A DNA stretch of 64,000 nucleotides, from positions 62,001 to 126,000 of the forward strand of contig WYBW01000020.1 of NCBI GenBank assembly GCA_011525685.1, read 5' to 3'. Below the pieces are notes generated by a model. It searched no databases. It had not been told where the DNA came from and saw nothing but the letters and a program-made list of their open reading frames with translations. Both the position numbers and the translations under genes were made by a program. The stretch's first letter is position 1, and each line of letters opens with the position of its first letter. Source of the stretch: Verrucomicrobiia bacterium (GTDB lineage Bacteria > Verrucomicrobiota > Verrucomicrobiia > Limisphaerales > JADLHS01). Shown here one piece after another: positions 36,145 through 46,216 of this stretch.

Positions 36145-39100
36145 TCACTCCACTGTGACGGCGATCAGGAAGGGGGCGGCGGTGGTGGCCATCCGTGACA
36201 CGAAATCAAAGCTCACGACGGTCTTGTCCGGGTGAGGGTTTTCCCAGGAGCTGTGATAGATCCGCAGCCGCGTGGGGTGAATCTTCGGGAAGGCGTGCGG
36301 CCCTTCCCACGCCACTTGGGCGAGGTCGGTGTCGGTTCGGGAATCCGCGTGCGTCCACCAGTCACGGACGTGGCGGCCATAGAGGATTTCGCACTCCTGC
36401 CGGGTGCCATCGGCGTAATGCAGGACCAGGGCGCCGATGGCCTGGCCTTCCGGCGTGCTGCCATAGTTGCCGCCAACACTGCCGAGGACTGCGTGCAACG
36501 TGCGAAAGCACCGGGCGACGGGAATCTGTTCCACCGCCCGCGGGTAATCCCACCATGAAGGATCCCTGGAAGCGTGAGTCAGTTGGACAAGCCCGCGCAT
36601 GTCAAAGGGCACGTCCTGAAAATGCACCAAGCCCTTCGGTGCGTTCCGCAAGTCAATCCCCATGAAATCCGCTGCTGGATCAAGGTAGCCACTTTCGCTC
36701 AAGACGCCGGTGTAGTGCGCCGTGAGGTCAATGAGGTTGGGCGGTGTGGCGGGATCCCGGATCGGGAGCTGGGATCGGTCGAAGGGCAGTTCGACCGTGA
36801 GCGTGGCGTTGGTATCGTCCGCTTCGCGCTCGGCGGCCAGTCGTTCCCGCCAGTATTGGTCGGCGTACAGGCGCATCCGTTCCCGAAGCGGCTGGTTGGC
36901 CGAGCCAGGGTATTCCGCTTCCGTCCAGGGGAAGGCCTCCCACTGGCGCACCTTGGAATCCCACCAATCCGTGACGAGACGCCGGCCATCCGGCGAAAAA
37001 CCTGCAACATTGCCGATCTCCATGGATCCGCGAAAGGCCAGGAGTTGACGCCCGGCTTCAACATCCCAAATCTCCACGGTGGGGGCGTCCGTGGCATAAC
37101 ACACCCCTTGGGAAATCCGCAGGGCTGCGCGTCGGCCATCGGGGCTGAAAGCAAACGTGGAGCAAATCCCGCGGAGCAACCAGCTAGCTTGCAGCCGACC
37201 AGACTGTAAATCCCAGAATCGCAGCGCGCGGTCCTCACCCGCAGCCACCACGCGCCGATTGTCAGGAGTGAACAAGGCGTAATACGCCCAACCTGGACCG
37301 GTCCAAAGATGGTATTCGCATTGACCAGAATCCACCCTCCAAACGCTGGCGGCGCCGTATTTGGCGGCGCCGCATTCGGTCGCCACAATCAGCCGGCCAT
37401 CCGGACTGGGGTTTACAGCCCAAAACATGTTGGTTGACTGTGCCAGAACCCGCAATTGCTGGCCGGACTCGACATTCCATTCGCGAACGGTGCCGTCCGC
37501 ACTGCTGGTGATCAATCTGGTGCCATCCTCGCTGTAGAGTACCCGGCTTACCGTGTGGCCATGCCCTCGAAGTACCTGCTCCAAGCGCCCGGTTTCAACA
37601 TCCCAAATCGCCGTTTCACCGAAGCCATCGCCGGTGGCCAACTGGCGGCCGTCCGCACGCAAGGCCAGGGCCAGACACATCCGGTGAAGCCGCCGCAGCC
37701 GCACAACCGGGCGGCCACTCTGGGTGTCCCGGACGGTAATCCAATCCGGCAGGTGCGCGTAGGCGAACCGGCGGCCATCGGAGGTAAAACTAATCCCCCA
37801 AGGCAGGCCGACCTGATCTGAGATTTTCCGGCCCGGTTGAGCGCTCCATATCTTAACGCCGCCATTCGCACTCACGGAAACCAGCAGACGGCCATCCGGG
37901 CTGAAAGCCAGATCATGCACCGGCTCGCGATGGCCCCGCAGTTTCAGCAGTTCACGACGGGTGGCCAGGTCCCAAATATAAATTGTCGAAGTTCCTCCGC
38001 GGGTGGCCAATCGTCGTCCATCCGGACTGAAACATCCGTGGCTTACGCGGGTGGGGAGGGTCATGATCACCTCACCTGTCCGGGCATCATAAACGGCGGC
38101 GGTGGCCTCGATTCCGCCGGTCCAAAAGGCGCGTCGGTCCAGGCTGAACCCCGCTTCCTGGTGGTGTCGCTGCGGAATTTCACCCAGATCCCGGACCAGG
38201 CCGTTGGTGGTCATGAGCCGGTAGCGATGGCCGATGAAACGCGAGCCCACCGCAATGCTCACAAACCGCTCCGCTGCCGAATCCGGCAGCACGGCGAGAG
38301 CGTCTTGCGCGGGAACCGCCATGCGCACCAACTCGGTTCCGCCATCGGTGTCGTAAGCGACGGCTTGATTCGCCGCCGCAATCACCAGACGGCCGTCCCC
38401 GGTGAAGAAAACCCGTTGGCTACCGGCGATCACCGGAAACAGTGCCAACGGCTGGCCACTGGTCGCATCCCAAATGCGCACGGTGTCGTCCGCCGCCAGG
38501 GCCGCGAGGCGCTGCCCATCCGGACTCACCGCCAGACGCCGCACCGGATGGAGATGACCTTCAAGTTGTAGGCGGGGCGCTGAACTGGCGATGGGAACCA
38601 GTTCAACCAGATTGCTGCGGGCCAGAACCACACCCGACCAGTCAGGCAGCCAAAGAATCCCAGCTTCAATTTGATTCGTTGCGCGCAGACTCCACAATGG
38701 CCTGCCCGAGGGCAGTTCCCAAACCTGCACGATGCCGCTGGGATGAACCGTTCCTACGCGCCGGCCGTCGGCGCTGAACCCGCACTTCCACTGCGGCGGG
38801 ATGAGTTGGGTCACAAGATTCGTGAGCGGATCACGGGCGTGGTCGAGGGCGAGCACCTCGCGATGACATTCGCCAACCAGATGGCCCCATTCCCAGTGGC
38901 GCAAATACGGCGGACATTGCAGGAGAGATTCGAGCGCCTCATCCACGTCGCCCTTCTCCAGGTGCGCCGCCGCCAGTTGAATGTTCGCCCGGTAACGCTC
39001 CTGCTCCCGGCCCGCCTGCGCCACTTTCATGCGCACGACCGTCAGGGTGGAAATCACCGCCAGGGCCGTCACCACCACCGCCGCCGTCGCCAACACCGGT

Positions 39101-40149
39101 TTGCGACGGCACCACCGCCAAAAATGCGTGGCGGTGCTCACGGGCCGGGCAAGGATCGGTTCGCCCCGCAGGAAGCGCCCCAGTTCGTCCGCCACTTCTG
39201 CCGCCGTGGCGTAACGTTGTTTCGCCTCCTTCTGGAGACATTTCAGACAGAGGGTTTCGAGATCACGCGGGACGCCCGGGTTGAGGACGCGGGGCGATAC
39301 CGGTTCGTTCTCCAACACCTGGCGCACGGCGGCGCTCACATTCTCCGCCATGAACGGTGGGCGACCCGTGATCAGGTAGTAAAGGATCGCGCCCAAGCCG
39401 TAGATGTCGCTGGTGGGACCGCTGGTCTTGTGTTTCCCGGCTGCCTGCTCGGGCGGCATGAAGTTGGGCGAACCCAGGGCCTGACCCGAGACGGTCAGGT
39501 CCGAAGTCGAGCCGGTGAGGCGTTTGGCCAGGCCGAAGTCGGTGATGCGCGGCTGATCAAAGGCATCAATGAGGATGTTCGACGGTTTCAGGTCGCGATG
39601 GAGCACGCCTTGTTCGTGCGCGTAATGGATGGCCCGGGCTATCGTCTGCACGTAACCGGCCGCCGCGCGGGCGGGCAACGGATGGTCGCGCACCAACTCC
39701 ACCAGGCTGTGGCCGGGGACGAAATCCATCGTGAAGTAGGGCATGCCATCCTGTTCCCCGATTTCGTGGATGGCCACGATATTGGGGTGCTGGAGTTGCG
39801 CCGCCAGTTCGGCCTCCGCGCGAAAGCGGCCCAACGCGACCTTGCCGGCAAACTGGCCGCCGAGGAGCATCTTGAGCGCGACCACGCGATGCAGACTGCG
39901 CTGACGGGCCTTGTACACCACGCCCATGCCGCCGTGGCCGAGTTCCTCCAGAAACTCGTAATCGCCAAAGCCTCCCAACGGCAGCGCTTCGGTGTTATCC
40001 GCCGGCTCGCCTTCCCCGAGGGCTTCGCGCATGAGACACCTGGGGCAGAGACCCAGCGGCGCGTCCGCAGCCAGCACCGCGCCGCATACGGGGCACTGCG
40101 TCGCCGACTCGTCACTGGCCCTGGCGTCATTCACATCACGATCCCTCAA
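36145..40149 (-). CDS. Membrane Ser/Thr protein kinase with WD40 propellers
   Basis: Protein of 1334 residues. A zinc-ribbon-like N-terminus (CPVCG...CPRC, 19-38) precedes a complete Hanks kinase domain (about 63-335): GHGGMGVVYKA, VALKML (Lys93), HRDLKPSN (Asp186), DFGLAK, and the activation segment ending SPNFMPPEQ. One transmembrane helix (about 354-373) is followed by at least ten WD40 repeats (recurring FSPDGRRL and VKIWDxxSGR). A C-terminal beta domain of about 200 residues (FMGIDLRNAPKG, GRHVRDWWTH) is not named here. The ECF sigma factor gene lies just upstream on the same strand, a pairing seen repeatedly in Verrucomicrobiota and Planctomycetes. Confidence 0.93.
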   Translation of the reverse strand: MRDRDVNDARASDESATQCPVCGAVLAADAPLGLCPRCLMREALGEGEPADNTEALPLGGFGDYEFLEELGHGGMGVVYKARQRSLHRVVALKMLLGGQFAGKVALGRFRAEAELAAQLQHPNIVAIHEIGEQDGMPYFTMDFVPGHSLVELVRDHPLPARAAAGYVQTIARAIHYAHEQGVLHRDLKPSNILIDAFDQPRITDFGLAKRLTGSTSDLTVSGQALGSPNFMPPEQAAGKHKTSGPTSDIYGLGAILYYLITGRPPFMAENVSAAVRQVLENEPVSPRVLNPGVPRDLETLCLKCLQKEAKQRYATAAEVADELGRFLRGEPILARPVSTATHFWRWCRRKPVLATAAVVVTALAVISTLTVVRMKVAQAGREQERYRANIQLAAAHLEKGDVDEALESLLQCPPYLRHWEWGHLVGECHREVLALDHARDPLTNLVTQLIPPQWKCGFSADGRRVGTVHPSGIVQVWELPSGRPLWSLRATNQIEAGILWLPDWSGVVLARSNLVELVPIASSAPRLQLEGHLHPVRRLAVSPDGQRLAALAADDTVRIWDATSGQPLALFPVIAGSQRVFFTGDGRLVIAAANQAVAYDTDGGTELVRMAVPAQDALAVLPDSAAERFVSIAVGSRFIGHRYRLMTTNGLVRDLGEIPQRHHQEAGFSLDRRAFWTGGIEATAAVYDARTGEVIMTLPTRVSHGCFSPDGRRLATRGGTSTIYIWDLATRRELLKLRGHREPVHDLAFSPDGRLLVSVSANGGVKIWSAQPGRKISDQVGLPWGISFTSDGRRFAYAHLPDWITVRDTQSGRPVVRLRRLHRMCLALALRADGRQLATGDGFGETAIWDVETGRLEQVLRGHGHTVSRVLYSEDGTRLITSSADGTVREWNVESGQQLRVLAQSTNMFWAVNPSPDGRLIVATECGAAKYGAASVWRVDSGQCEYHLWTGPGWAYYALFTPDNRRVVAAGEDRALRFWDLQSGRLQASWLLRGICSTFAFSPDGRRAALRISQGVCYATDAPTVEIWDVEAGRQLLAFRGSMEIGNVAGFSPDGRRLVTDWWDSKVRQWEAFPWTEAEYPGSANQPLRERMRLYADQYWRERLAAEREADDTNATLTVELPFDRSQLPIRDPATPPNLIDLTAHYTGVLSESGYLDPAADFMGIDLRNAPKGLVHFQDVPFDMRGLVQLTHASRDPSWWDYPRAVEQIPVARCFRTLHAVLGSVGGNYGSTPEGQAIGALVLHYADGTRQECEILYGRHVRDWWTHADSRTDTDLAQVAWEGPHAFPKIHPTRLRIYHSSWENPHPDKTVVSFDFVSRMATTAAPFLIAVTVE

Positions 40150-40380
40150 CTGTTACTACGGCATCGGCATTGAAACCTAACCAGCTCGCACTGCTTTTCT
40201 TGCGTTGAAGCACGCCTCATCGGACCGCGGGTCTGTGTCCCGCAGCAACAACGCTCACAATCAAGCCCTCGACTGCCCCAACCCGCTCCTGGGTTTTCGC
40301 GCGCTGCGGCTCAAAGAGCCGCGCTCCGCCGGTTGCAGCCTCCGCGTTGTCTAGTCGTGGTTGCAAACGATGGTTCTCCG

Positions 40381-41106
40381 TTAACCGCCCAACACCTGGA
40401 ACAGGTGCCGCATTTCCTCTTCGACTTCGACCGGTTGGTTCACGGTGTGGGCGATTTCCTCGCGAACCAGTTCCCGATAGCGCCGGCGCATTCGTTGCAC
40501 GGTCATGGTGAGGGCGGCTTCGCTCAGGCCCAGTTGCGGCGCGAGTTCGGCATAGGTGACACCGCCGTGGTCGCCGAGCAAAGCCCCTTTGACCTGGCGG
40601 AACAGTTCAGCGCGCCCGCTATCCGCGGCCTCGCGCTCCAACCGGTGCAACACGGTGTCCAACAGCGTCAGCGCCCACCGCCGCTCGAAGAGTTGCCGCG
40701 GGTCGCTGGGATCGGCCGGCTCCTGGGCGTAACGTCGCTCCGCCAGCGTCACGTCCAACGACAGCGGTGGATGCCCCTCGCCGCGCTTCAGTCGTCCGGC
40801 CCGCTCCGCGGCGTCCGCCAGGAAATGGTTCAGCGAGGTGAGCAAGTAGGAGCGAAAGCGGCCCCTGTCGGGGTCGGCCACCTGAAAGAACTGCCGCTCC
40901 AGCAGGTGAGCGATGCATCCCTGCACGAGATCCTCGGCATCGGCGGGCTGATGACCCCGCCGACGCACGAAAGCGTAGAGCGGATACCAATAGAGGGCGC
41001 AAAGTTTCTCCAGCGCCTCCCGGGCGCGGGCGGGGTCACCCGCGTGCGCCGCCAGCACCACACTCCAGTGGGTGGATGGAAACAACCTGGCCGAAGGCGC
41101 GCTCAT
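40381..41106 (-). CDS. ECF-type RNA polymerase sigma factor
   Basis: Sigma factor of 241 residues, start chosen at ATG 41106 (MSAPSARLFPSTHWSVV). Region 2 is visible as ALYWYPLYAFVRRRGHQPADAEDLVQGC, and region 4 near the C-terminus as VTYAELAPQLGLSEAALTMT with MRRRYRELVREEI. The family frequently precedes WD40 Ser/Thr kinases, as here: the kinase starts 231 bases downstream on the same strand. No anti-sigma factor is present, so kinase-mediated control of the sigma factor is an inference. The 231-base gap contains a GCGGCTC-aaa-GAGCCGC hairpin (40306-40322). Confidence 0.88.
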   Translation of the reverse strand: MSAPSARLFPSTHWSVVLAAHAGDPARAREALEKLCALYWYPLYAFVRRRGHQPADAEDLVQGCIAHLLERQFFQVADPDRGRFRSYLLTSLNHFLADAAERAGRLKRGEGHPPLSLDVTLAERRYAQEPADPSDPRQLFERRWALTLLDTVLHRLEREAADSGRAELFRQVKGALLGDHGGVTYAELAPQLGLSEAALTMTVQRMRRRYRELVREEIAHTVNQPVEVEEEMRHLFQVLGG

Positions 41107-41766
41107 GGGCAGGGAGAGTTCGTGCGGGAAAACGCCAACCCGGGCATCTGGCAAAAGTGCGGACTGATTGGAATGTTGCCTGACCAATAGGCAGTTGCCG
41201 AAAGGGCGGATGCGACCCTGCCGGAAGGGACTCTTCGAAGGGCAAGTGTGAAAAGGCGGGAAGTATGCCAACCAAACTCTCCCCCCGGCAACGGAAGGCG
41301 AGGTTGCCCGCATTCCGTTGCGCCCTGCTCCACCAGATGCCCAGACGGATTCATACCCAAAAAGCCAAGGGAGTCAGGAGTTCAAAGGAGCAAGCTCAGT
41401 AAGGACGCTCGCTGATTTGCGGCTCGCTTGCGCCTCAACTCAACCACAAACCGCATGGAGCGTCAACGTTTTCGATAGATCCCGGGCAGCATGGGGCGCA
41501 TCTCACTTTCTTTTAGGAGGTCGCCGGGGCGATGCCGTAGCGCAGACCTCCAGTCTGCCGGATCGCGGATTTCCAATCCGCAAACGCCGCGAACTCCTGG
41601 TCTGCCACGCCGTGCCTGGGCCCGCCGACTGGAAGTCGGCGATACCGCAGGTGGGGAAACCTGCGCTACGCCAGGAATGCCAGGCCGCAATAAACTGAGA
41701 TGCGCACGGCAGCATGGTAGCACGGATACCCACCTTCCTCCGCGACCAGGGATTGTGGGCGACGGG
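41107..41766. other. 660-base intergenic region
   Basis: Between the sigma factor start and the dipeptide ATPase stop. Apart from the hairpin element at 41536-41670 I see no gene or recognisable RNA. An open frame continues upstream of the sigma factor start to 41313, but its sequence does not resemble the family, so the region near 41107-41313 is better read as leader and promoter. Confidence 0.5.
41536..41670. repeat. CGTAGCGCAG-ended element made of four hairpins
   Basis: Ends CGTAGCGCAG (41536-41545) and CTGCGCTACG (41661-41670) are perfect inverted repeats. Inside are GCAGAC-ctcca-GTCTGC (41542-41558), GCGGATT-tcc-AATCCGC (41565-41581), CGCCGACT-gga-AGTCGGCG (41623-41641) and GCAGGT-ggggaa-ACCTGC (41647-41664). 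It has no coding content. Confidence 0.85.
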
Positions 41767-43686
41767 TCAGGACGACGTGGCTGAACCAAGTTGCAGACCA
41801 CGTTCCGCCTGCCGGCGGCGAATCGATTCGAGGTCGTCGCGCGGGGTGGCGGCGATGAGTTTGCGGGTGTAATCCTCGCGGGGCCGGGCGTAGATCGTTT
41901 CCGCCGGACCGAACTCGATGATCTTGCCGTTGTTCATCACCGCAATCATGTCGGCCATGAATTTCACCACGCTGAGGTCGTGGCTGATGAAGATGTAGGT
42001 CAGCCCGCGGTTTTCCTGGAGCTCCTTGAGCACGTTCAGGACCTGCGCCTGCACGGAGACGTCCAGCGCGGACACCGATTCGTCGCAGATGATGAATTCC
42101 GGCTCGACGGTCAGGGCGCGGGCGATGCACAGGCGCTGGCGCTGGCCACCGGAGAATTCATGCGGATAGCGCCGCAGGAAACGGCTTTCCAATCCCACTT
42201 CCTCCAGCAACGCCACGGCGCGGTCGCGGCGTTCGCTGAAACTCTTTCCGATGTCGTGAATGGCCATCGGCTCGGTCAACGCCGCCTCGATGGTCATGCG
42301 CGGGTTCATTGAACCGTAAGGGTCTTGAAAGATGATCTGCAGCTTCTGCCGCATCTGGCGCAGCGCGCCGCCGGCGAGGCTGGCAACGTCCACGCCGTCA
42401 TAGACAATTCGGCCTGCGGTCGGCTCGATCAGCCGTAGGATGGCGCGGCCGGTCGTGGTCTTGCCGCAACCCGATTCGCCGACCAGCCCAAGCGTCTGGC
42501 CGCGATAGACGTTGAAGCTGATGTCGTCCACCGCCTTGACGTGGCCGACGGTGCGGCGGAGCAACCCTTTGCGAATGGGAAAATGCACCTTCAGATTCTC
42601 CACCCGCAACAGGGGCGCTTGCCCGTCGGGAATGGCGGCGGTGTCAGGCGCGTGCCGGGCTTCATCCCACGGATGACCCAGCGCCGCCAGCTCCGCGGGC
42701 GGATGCAGCAAGCGCCCCCGTCCCCGGTTGGTGAGATATTCCAGTCGCGCGGTGTCCAGCGGCTTTTCAATCACCTCGAAGCGGCCTTCGGCTTCGCGGA
42801 TGTCCATGAAGTCGCCGACGGTGGGCAGGCGTTTGTAAAGGTTGTCGAGGCGCGGACGGCAGGCGAGCAGGCCCTTGGTGTAGGGATGCCGCGGCTGGCT
42901 GAAGATTTCCAGCACCGGCCCGTATTCGACGATCTTGCCCTTCAACATCACCGCCACGTCGTCGGCGATTTCGGCAATCACACCCAGGTCATGCGTGATG
43001 AACAGGATGGACATGCCGCGCTGGTCGCGCAGTCGGCGGAGGATGTCGAGAATCTGCGCCTGGATGGTCACATCGAGCGCGGTGGTCGGCTCGTCGGCGA
43101 TCAACAGGCGCGGGTTGCACGACAGCGCCATGGCGATCATCACGCGCTGCTTCTGGCCGCCGGACATCTGGTGCGGGTAATTGTCCACGCGCTGTTCCGG
43201 CTCGGGAATGCCGACTTCGCGGAACAACTCGATGGTCCGTTGCCGCGCCTCGGCCCGGGCCAGGCGCTGGTGCAAAATGATCGCCTCCATGACCTGCGCG
43301 CCAACGGTGAAAACGGGATTCAGCGAGGTCATCGGCTCCTGGAAGATCATGCTGATCTCGCGTCCGCGAATGTCGCGCAACTCCGGCTCAGGCAACCGCA
43401 CGAGGTCGCGCCCCAGCAGCGCCACGCGGCCATCCGCGATGCGGCCCGTGCTTTCGAGCAGGCGCATGATGGAAAGCGACGTGACGGATTTGCCCGAACC
43501 CGATTCGCCCACGATGCCCAGGGTGCGCCCCTGATCGAGCCGGAACGAAATGTCGTCCACCGCCGTGATCAAGCCATCGTCCGTCTCGAAGGTCGTCCGC
43601 AAGCCGGCGACTTCGAGCAGCGGTGCGGTTGCCTTCGGTGAGCGTCCCGAGAGGTCAGGCGTTGGCGTAGCAGGGGACATGGTCAA
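41767..43686 (-). CDS. Fused dipeptide/oligopeptide ABC transporter ATPase (DppD-DppF)
   Basis: Tandem ATPase of 639 residues equivalent to OppD plus OppF on one chain. The first domain has Walker A GESGSGKS (60-67), signature MSGGQKQRV and [12 protein letters not shown]. The second has Walker [10 protein letters not shown], signature FSGGQRQRL and [12 protein letters not shown]. Both keep the oligopeptide C-terminal extensions ([17 protein letters not shown]). It energises the permeases at 44809 and 46217, from which it is separated by an unrelated nuclease-like gene. Confidence 0.94.
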   Translation of the reverse strand: MTMSPATPTPDLSGRSPKATAPLLEVAGLRTTFETDDGLITAVDDISFRLDQGRTLGIVGESGSGKSVTSLSIMRLLESTGRIADGRVALLGRDLVRLPEPELRDIRGREISMIFQEPMTSLNPVFTVGAQVMEAIILHQRLARAEARQRTIELFREVGIPEPEQRVDNYPHQMSGGQKQRVMIAMALSCNPRLLIADEPTTALDVTIQAQILDILRRLRDQRGMSILFITHDLGVIAEIADDVAVMLKGKIVEYGPVLEIFSQPRHPYTKGLLACRPRLDNLYKRLPTVGDFMDIREAEGRFEVIEKPLDTARLEYLTNRGRGRLLHPPAELAALGHPWDEARHAPDTAAIPDGQAPLLRVENLKVHFPIRKGLLRRTVGHVKAVDDISFNVYRGQTLGLVGESGCGKTTTGRAILRLIEPTAGRIVYDGVDVASLAGGALRQMRQKLQIIFQDPYGSMNPRMTIEAALTEPMAIHDIGKSFSERRDRAVALLEEVGLESRFLRRYPHEFSGGQRQRLCIARALTVEPEFIICDESVSALDVSVQAQVLNVLKELQENRGLTYIFISHDLSVVKFMADMIAVMNNGKIIEFGPAETIYARPREDYTRKLIAATPRDDLESIRRRQAERGLQLGSATSS

Positions 43687-43815
43687 TTGGTAGTTGGGTG
43701 AAGGTGTTGGTTGGGTGAAGGAGACACCTTAACCGCCAAATTACAGCGGACAATGCGGGCTGCCGGCGCAGACGAGGGTGATGAATCGTGGCGGTAAATT
43801 GCACAACGAACTGTT

Positions 43816-44691
43816 TCAATCCCAATCTTTGTTTGCATCGGTGTATGCCTCGGCGATGATTGCTTCGAGCATTCCTCGATTCTTCTCAAGATCACTCGGC
43901 TGAAGCCGTATTCGGTATCGTCCCCAGCGCTTATCGTAATCCATCACGTCGAGCCCAGATGCCTCAAGTCGCTCCTGCATTTCCGGGGAATCTCTGAGGA
44001 GGGGTTCAAAACGCATAAAGCCCTTCTTTGGCCGGAAGATCAGGAAATTGAAGGCTTGGCCATCCCTGGCTAGACCAATGTAAAACTTGTTATACTTCAA
44101 CTCGAATTTGGGATCATGCTTTTTCGCCATATCCAAAAGTCGATCCGCAAGGACCACGGTCTGCTTTGAGCCTCGCTGTTCCCAGTACGCTCGATCTGTC
44201 GTCTCAGCTATTTCCTCGTCCTCATCAACTAAACCCAGTGGCATGTGGTCCAAGACCGTCGTAAACACCAATCCAACGTGATCACCAAACTTTAGTGCGT
44301 TCATCTGAATTGCAACGAGCGGGATCATGCCGTTGAAAAGGCTGATAACGTTCAGAAAGCGGCTTGTAATGTTCTCGGCGACGATTACTGCTGTGTGCTC
44401 GTATTGGGGATAGCGTTTGCGTTCGATGTCCCAATACTCAATGGTTCGGATGAGGTGACTCTCATCAGTTGCACCAAGCTGTATCTCCACCTCATAGCGG
44501 CGGTTGCCATCCGCTTCCTGCAAGAGAAGATCCAAGCGTCCAGCTTTAGGCTGGACTCTCTCCTTATCTTTCAACACGACATCTCCGAGGCCGAGAATCG
44601 AAGGATCTTGCGCAATTCGGTCTTGAACCCATTTCTCGCTGAAAATGGGATGCCCCTTCAGGTTCAGTCTTTCAAATTGCGCGTAGTTCAT
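43816..44691 (-). CDS. PD-(D/E)XK nuclease-like protein of unknown role
   Basis: Protein of 291 residues, start taken at ATG 44691 (MNYAQFERLN); 31 more codons are open upstream. A candidate nuclease core is Asp54 in AGRLDLLLQEA followed by Glu67/Glu69 in RRYEVEIQLG, an ExQ variant of the PD-(D/E)XK motif. It then shows an EYWDIERKRYP and AVIVAENITSR alpha/beta pattern and a C-terminal FMRFEPLL segment. No methylase or helicase is adjacent. It lies inside the dipeptide operon and looks clearly AT-richer than its neighbours, which suggests transfer. A host defence or DNA repair role is possible but unsupported. Confidence 0.7.
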   Translation of the reverse strand: MNYAQFERLNLKGHPIFSEKWVQDRIAQDPSILGLGDVVLKDKERVQPKAGRLDLLLQEADGNRRYEVEIQLGATDESHLIRTIEYWDIERKRYPQYEHTAVIVAENITSRFLNVISLFNGMIPLVAIQMNALKFGDHVGLVFTTVLDHMPLGLVDEDEEIAETTDRAYWEQRGSKQTVVLADRLLDMAKKHDPKFELKYNKFYIGLARDGQAFNFLIFRPKKGFMRFEPLLRDSPEMQERLEASGLDVMDYDKRWGRYRIRLQPSDLEKNRGMLEAIIAEAYTDANKDWD

Positions 44692-44808
44692 TGTGGTTGT
44701 GAGTTGATCGAATGGTGAGTTTGGCGAAGAGGATAAGCGCTTGCGCGGGACAATCGAAGTGGATTCCAAGAGAAGCAGCGACATTCGATTGGGCTGTGTG
44801 GTTTCGGT

Positions 44809-45915
44809 TCATTTGCGGCCCTGTCGCAATTTGGGATCGGTGGCTTCCTGGATGCCCTCGCCAATCAGGTTGTAAGCCAGCACGGTGAGGAACACGGCCA
44901 GCCCGGGGAACACGATGAGCCACCACATTTGCAAGTTGCTGCGGCCCGCGTTGAGCAACGTGCCCCAGCTCGGATTGGGCGGCGGCGCGCCAAAGCCCAG
45001 GAAGCTCAGGCCGCTCTCAATCAAAATGGCGGCGGCAATGCCGAACGAAATCGGCACCAGCACCGGCGCGAGCGAGTTGGGCAGGATGTGCCGCAGCATG
45101 ATGCGCACTCCGCCCGCCCCGAGCGCCCGCGCCGCCGTGACGTATTCCGTCTGGCGCAACTTGAGGAACTCGCCGCGGGTCAGACGCGCGATGCCCGTCC
45201 AACCGGTCAACCCGAGCACCGCCATCAAATGCCAGATGGTCGGCGTGTCGAGCACGGCCAGCAGGGCGAGAATCAACACCAGCGCGGGAATGCACATCAC
45301 CATTTCGATCACGCGGCTCAACAGCATGTCCACCTTGCCGCCGAGATACCCGGCCAGCGCGCCCACCGTGATGCCAATGAGCGCGGCGATGCCCGTGGCC
45401 ACAAAGCCCACCAACAGCGCGATGCGCGTGCCGTGAACCATCTGCGCGAACACGTCCACGCCGGGATGCGTTGTGCCGAAGAGATTGTGGCGATTGGGCG
45501 CGGCGTAGCTGCCGTTCCCCGGATGCCCCGGCCATTCGCCTTCGCGCACCCGGCGATACGGATCCTGATACACCAACGGCCAGACGGCCCAACTTTGCGG
45601 GTCCTTGTCCTTCAGGTTCTGCGCGTATCTCATGCGGAAGCCATCGCGAAAGAAAATCTCGTTCTCCCAACGCGGATTGAAGTAGCTCATCGCCGGGAAA
45701 TAGAGTTTTCCCTTGTATTTGCAGACCACCGGTTTGGTGCCGACGATGGCCGGCGAGAACAAGGCCGTCAAAGCGAGCAACGCCACAAAGCAAAACGCCG
45801 TGAGCGCCAGCTTGCGTCGCCGGAAGCGCCGCCATGATTCCACCCAGAAACCGGGCGCGGCCGGCGCCGAGACGGCGGGCGGAGCGGCGGGTTTGGGCTG
45901 GGTGGGGGTGGTCAT
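44809..45915 (-). CDS. Dipeptide/oligopeptide ABC transporter permease (DppC/OppC-like)
   Basis: Inner-membrane permease of 368 residues. It begins with an N-terminal helix (KLALTAFCFVALLALTALF) and a periplasmic insert of about 110 residues that includes FGTTHPGVDVFAQMVHGTR. The typical OppC core follows, with coupling loop YVTAARALGAGGVRIMLRHILPN and ESGLSFLGFGAPPPNPSWG. It ends with the GIQEATDPKLR tail usual for OppC. Separated from the other permease by a 301-base gap carrying repeats. Confidence 0.93.
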   Translation of the reverse strand: MTTPTQPKPAAPPAVSAPAAPGFWVESWRRFRRRKLALTAFCFVALLALTALFSPAIVGTKPVVCKYKGKLYFPAMSYFNPRWENEIFFRDGFRMRYAQNLKDKDPQSWAVWPLVYQDPYRRVREGEWPGHPGNGSYAAPNRHNLFGTTHPGVDVFAQMVHGTRIALLVGFVATGIAALIGITVGALAGYLGGKVDMLLSRVIEMVMCIPALVLILALLAVLDTPTIWHLMAVLGLTGWTGIARLTRGEFLKLRQTEYVTAARALGAGGVRIMLRHILPNSLAPVLVPISFGIAAAILIESGLSFLGFGAPPPNPSWGTLLNAGRSNLQMWWLIVFPGLAVFLTVLAYNLIGEGIQEATDPKLRQGRK

Positions 45916-46216
45916 TGGCTATTCTGCGGCTGCTGGCGCATAAGTCCCATCGGTCCTATTTGCCCTTTTCGGGGAAGGCGGGAATGAGGAGGAGCAGGAT
46001 TGCTCTGCGCCGGCGACCATTCTCCCTCTCCCAGCGGGAGAGGGCCGGGGTGAGGGAGAGTCCATCGAGATCAAAGCGCCCTCAGACAGTTCGGAAACAC
46101 CACTTAAGCCAAGCCGTTCTCCCTCACCCTTGATCCCTCTCCCGCTGGGAGAGGGAGACCGCCAGCGGAAGTTTGCTGTGGTCCTTGCCCGGTCTGTGCA
46201 GAGTCGCGTCATGGTG
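45916..46216. other. 301-base gap between the two permease genes
   Basis: Contains only the ctctccc/gggagag repeat pair (46020-46157) and no gene. Such repeats inside an operon can stabilise upstream mRNA or lower downstream expression; which applies here cannot be told. Confidence 0.6.
46020..46157. repeat. Pair of ctctccc/gggagag palindromes inside the dipeptide operon
   Basis: CCCTCTCCC-agc-GGGAGAGGG (46024-46044) followed by ccggggtgagggag, then tccctcacccttgat and CCCTCTCCC-gct-GGGAGAGGG (46135-46155). The flanking arms face each other, the opposite arrangement to 18871-19028 and 54770-54919. Confidence 0.85.

Noticed and set aside
38671-40173. A 500-codon open frame on the plus strand
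   Set aside because: Antisense to the kinase domain of the Ser/Thr kinase gene.
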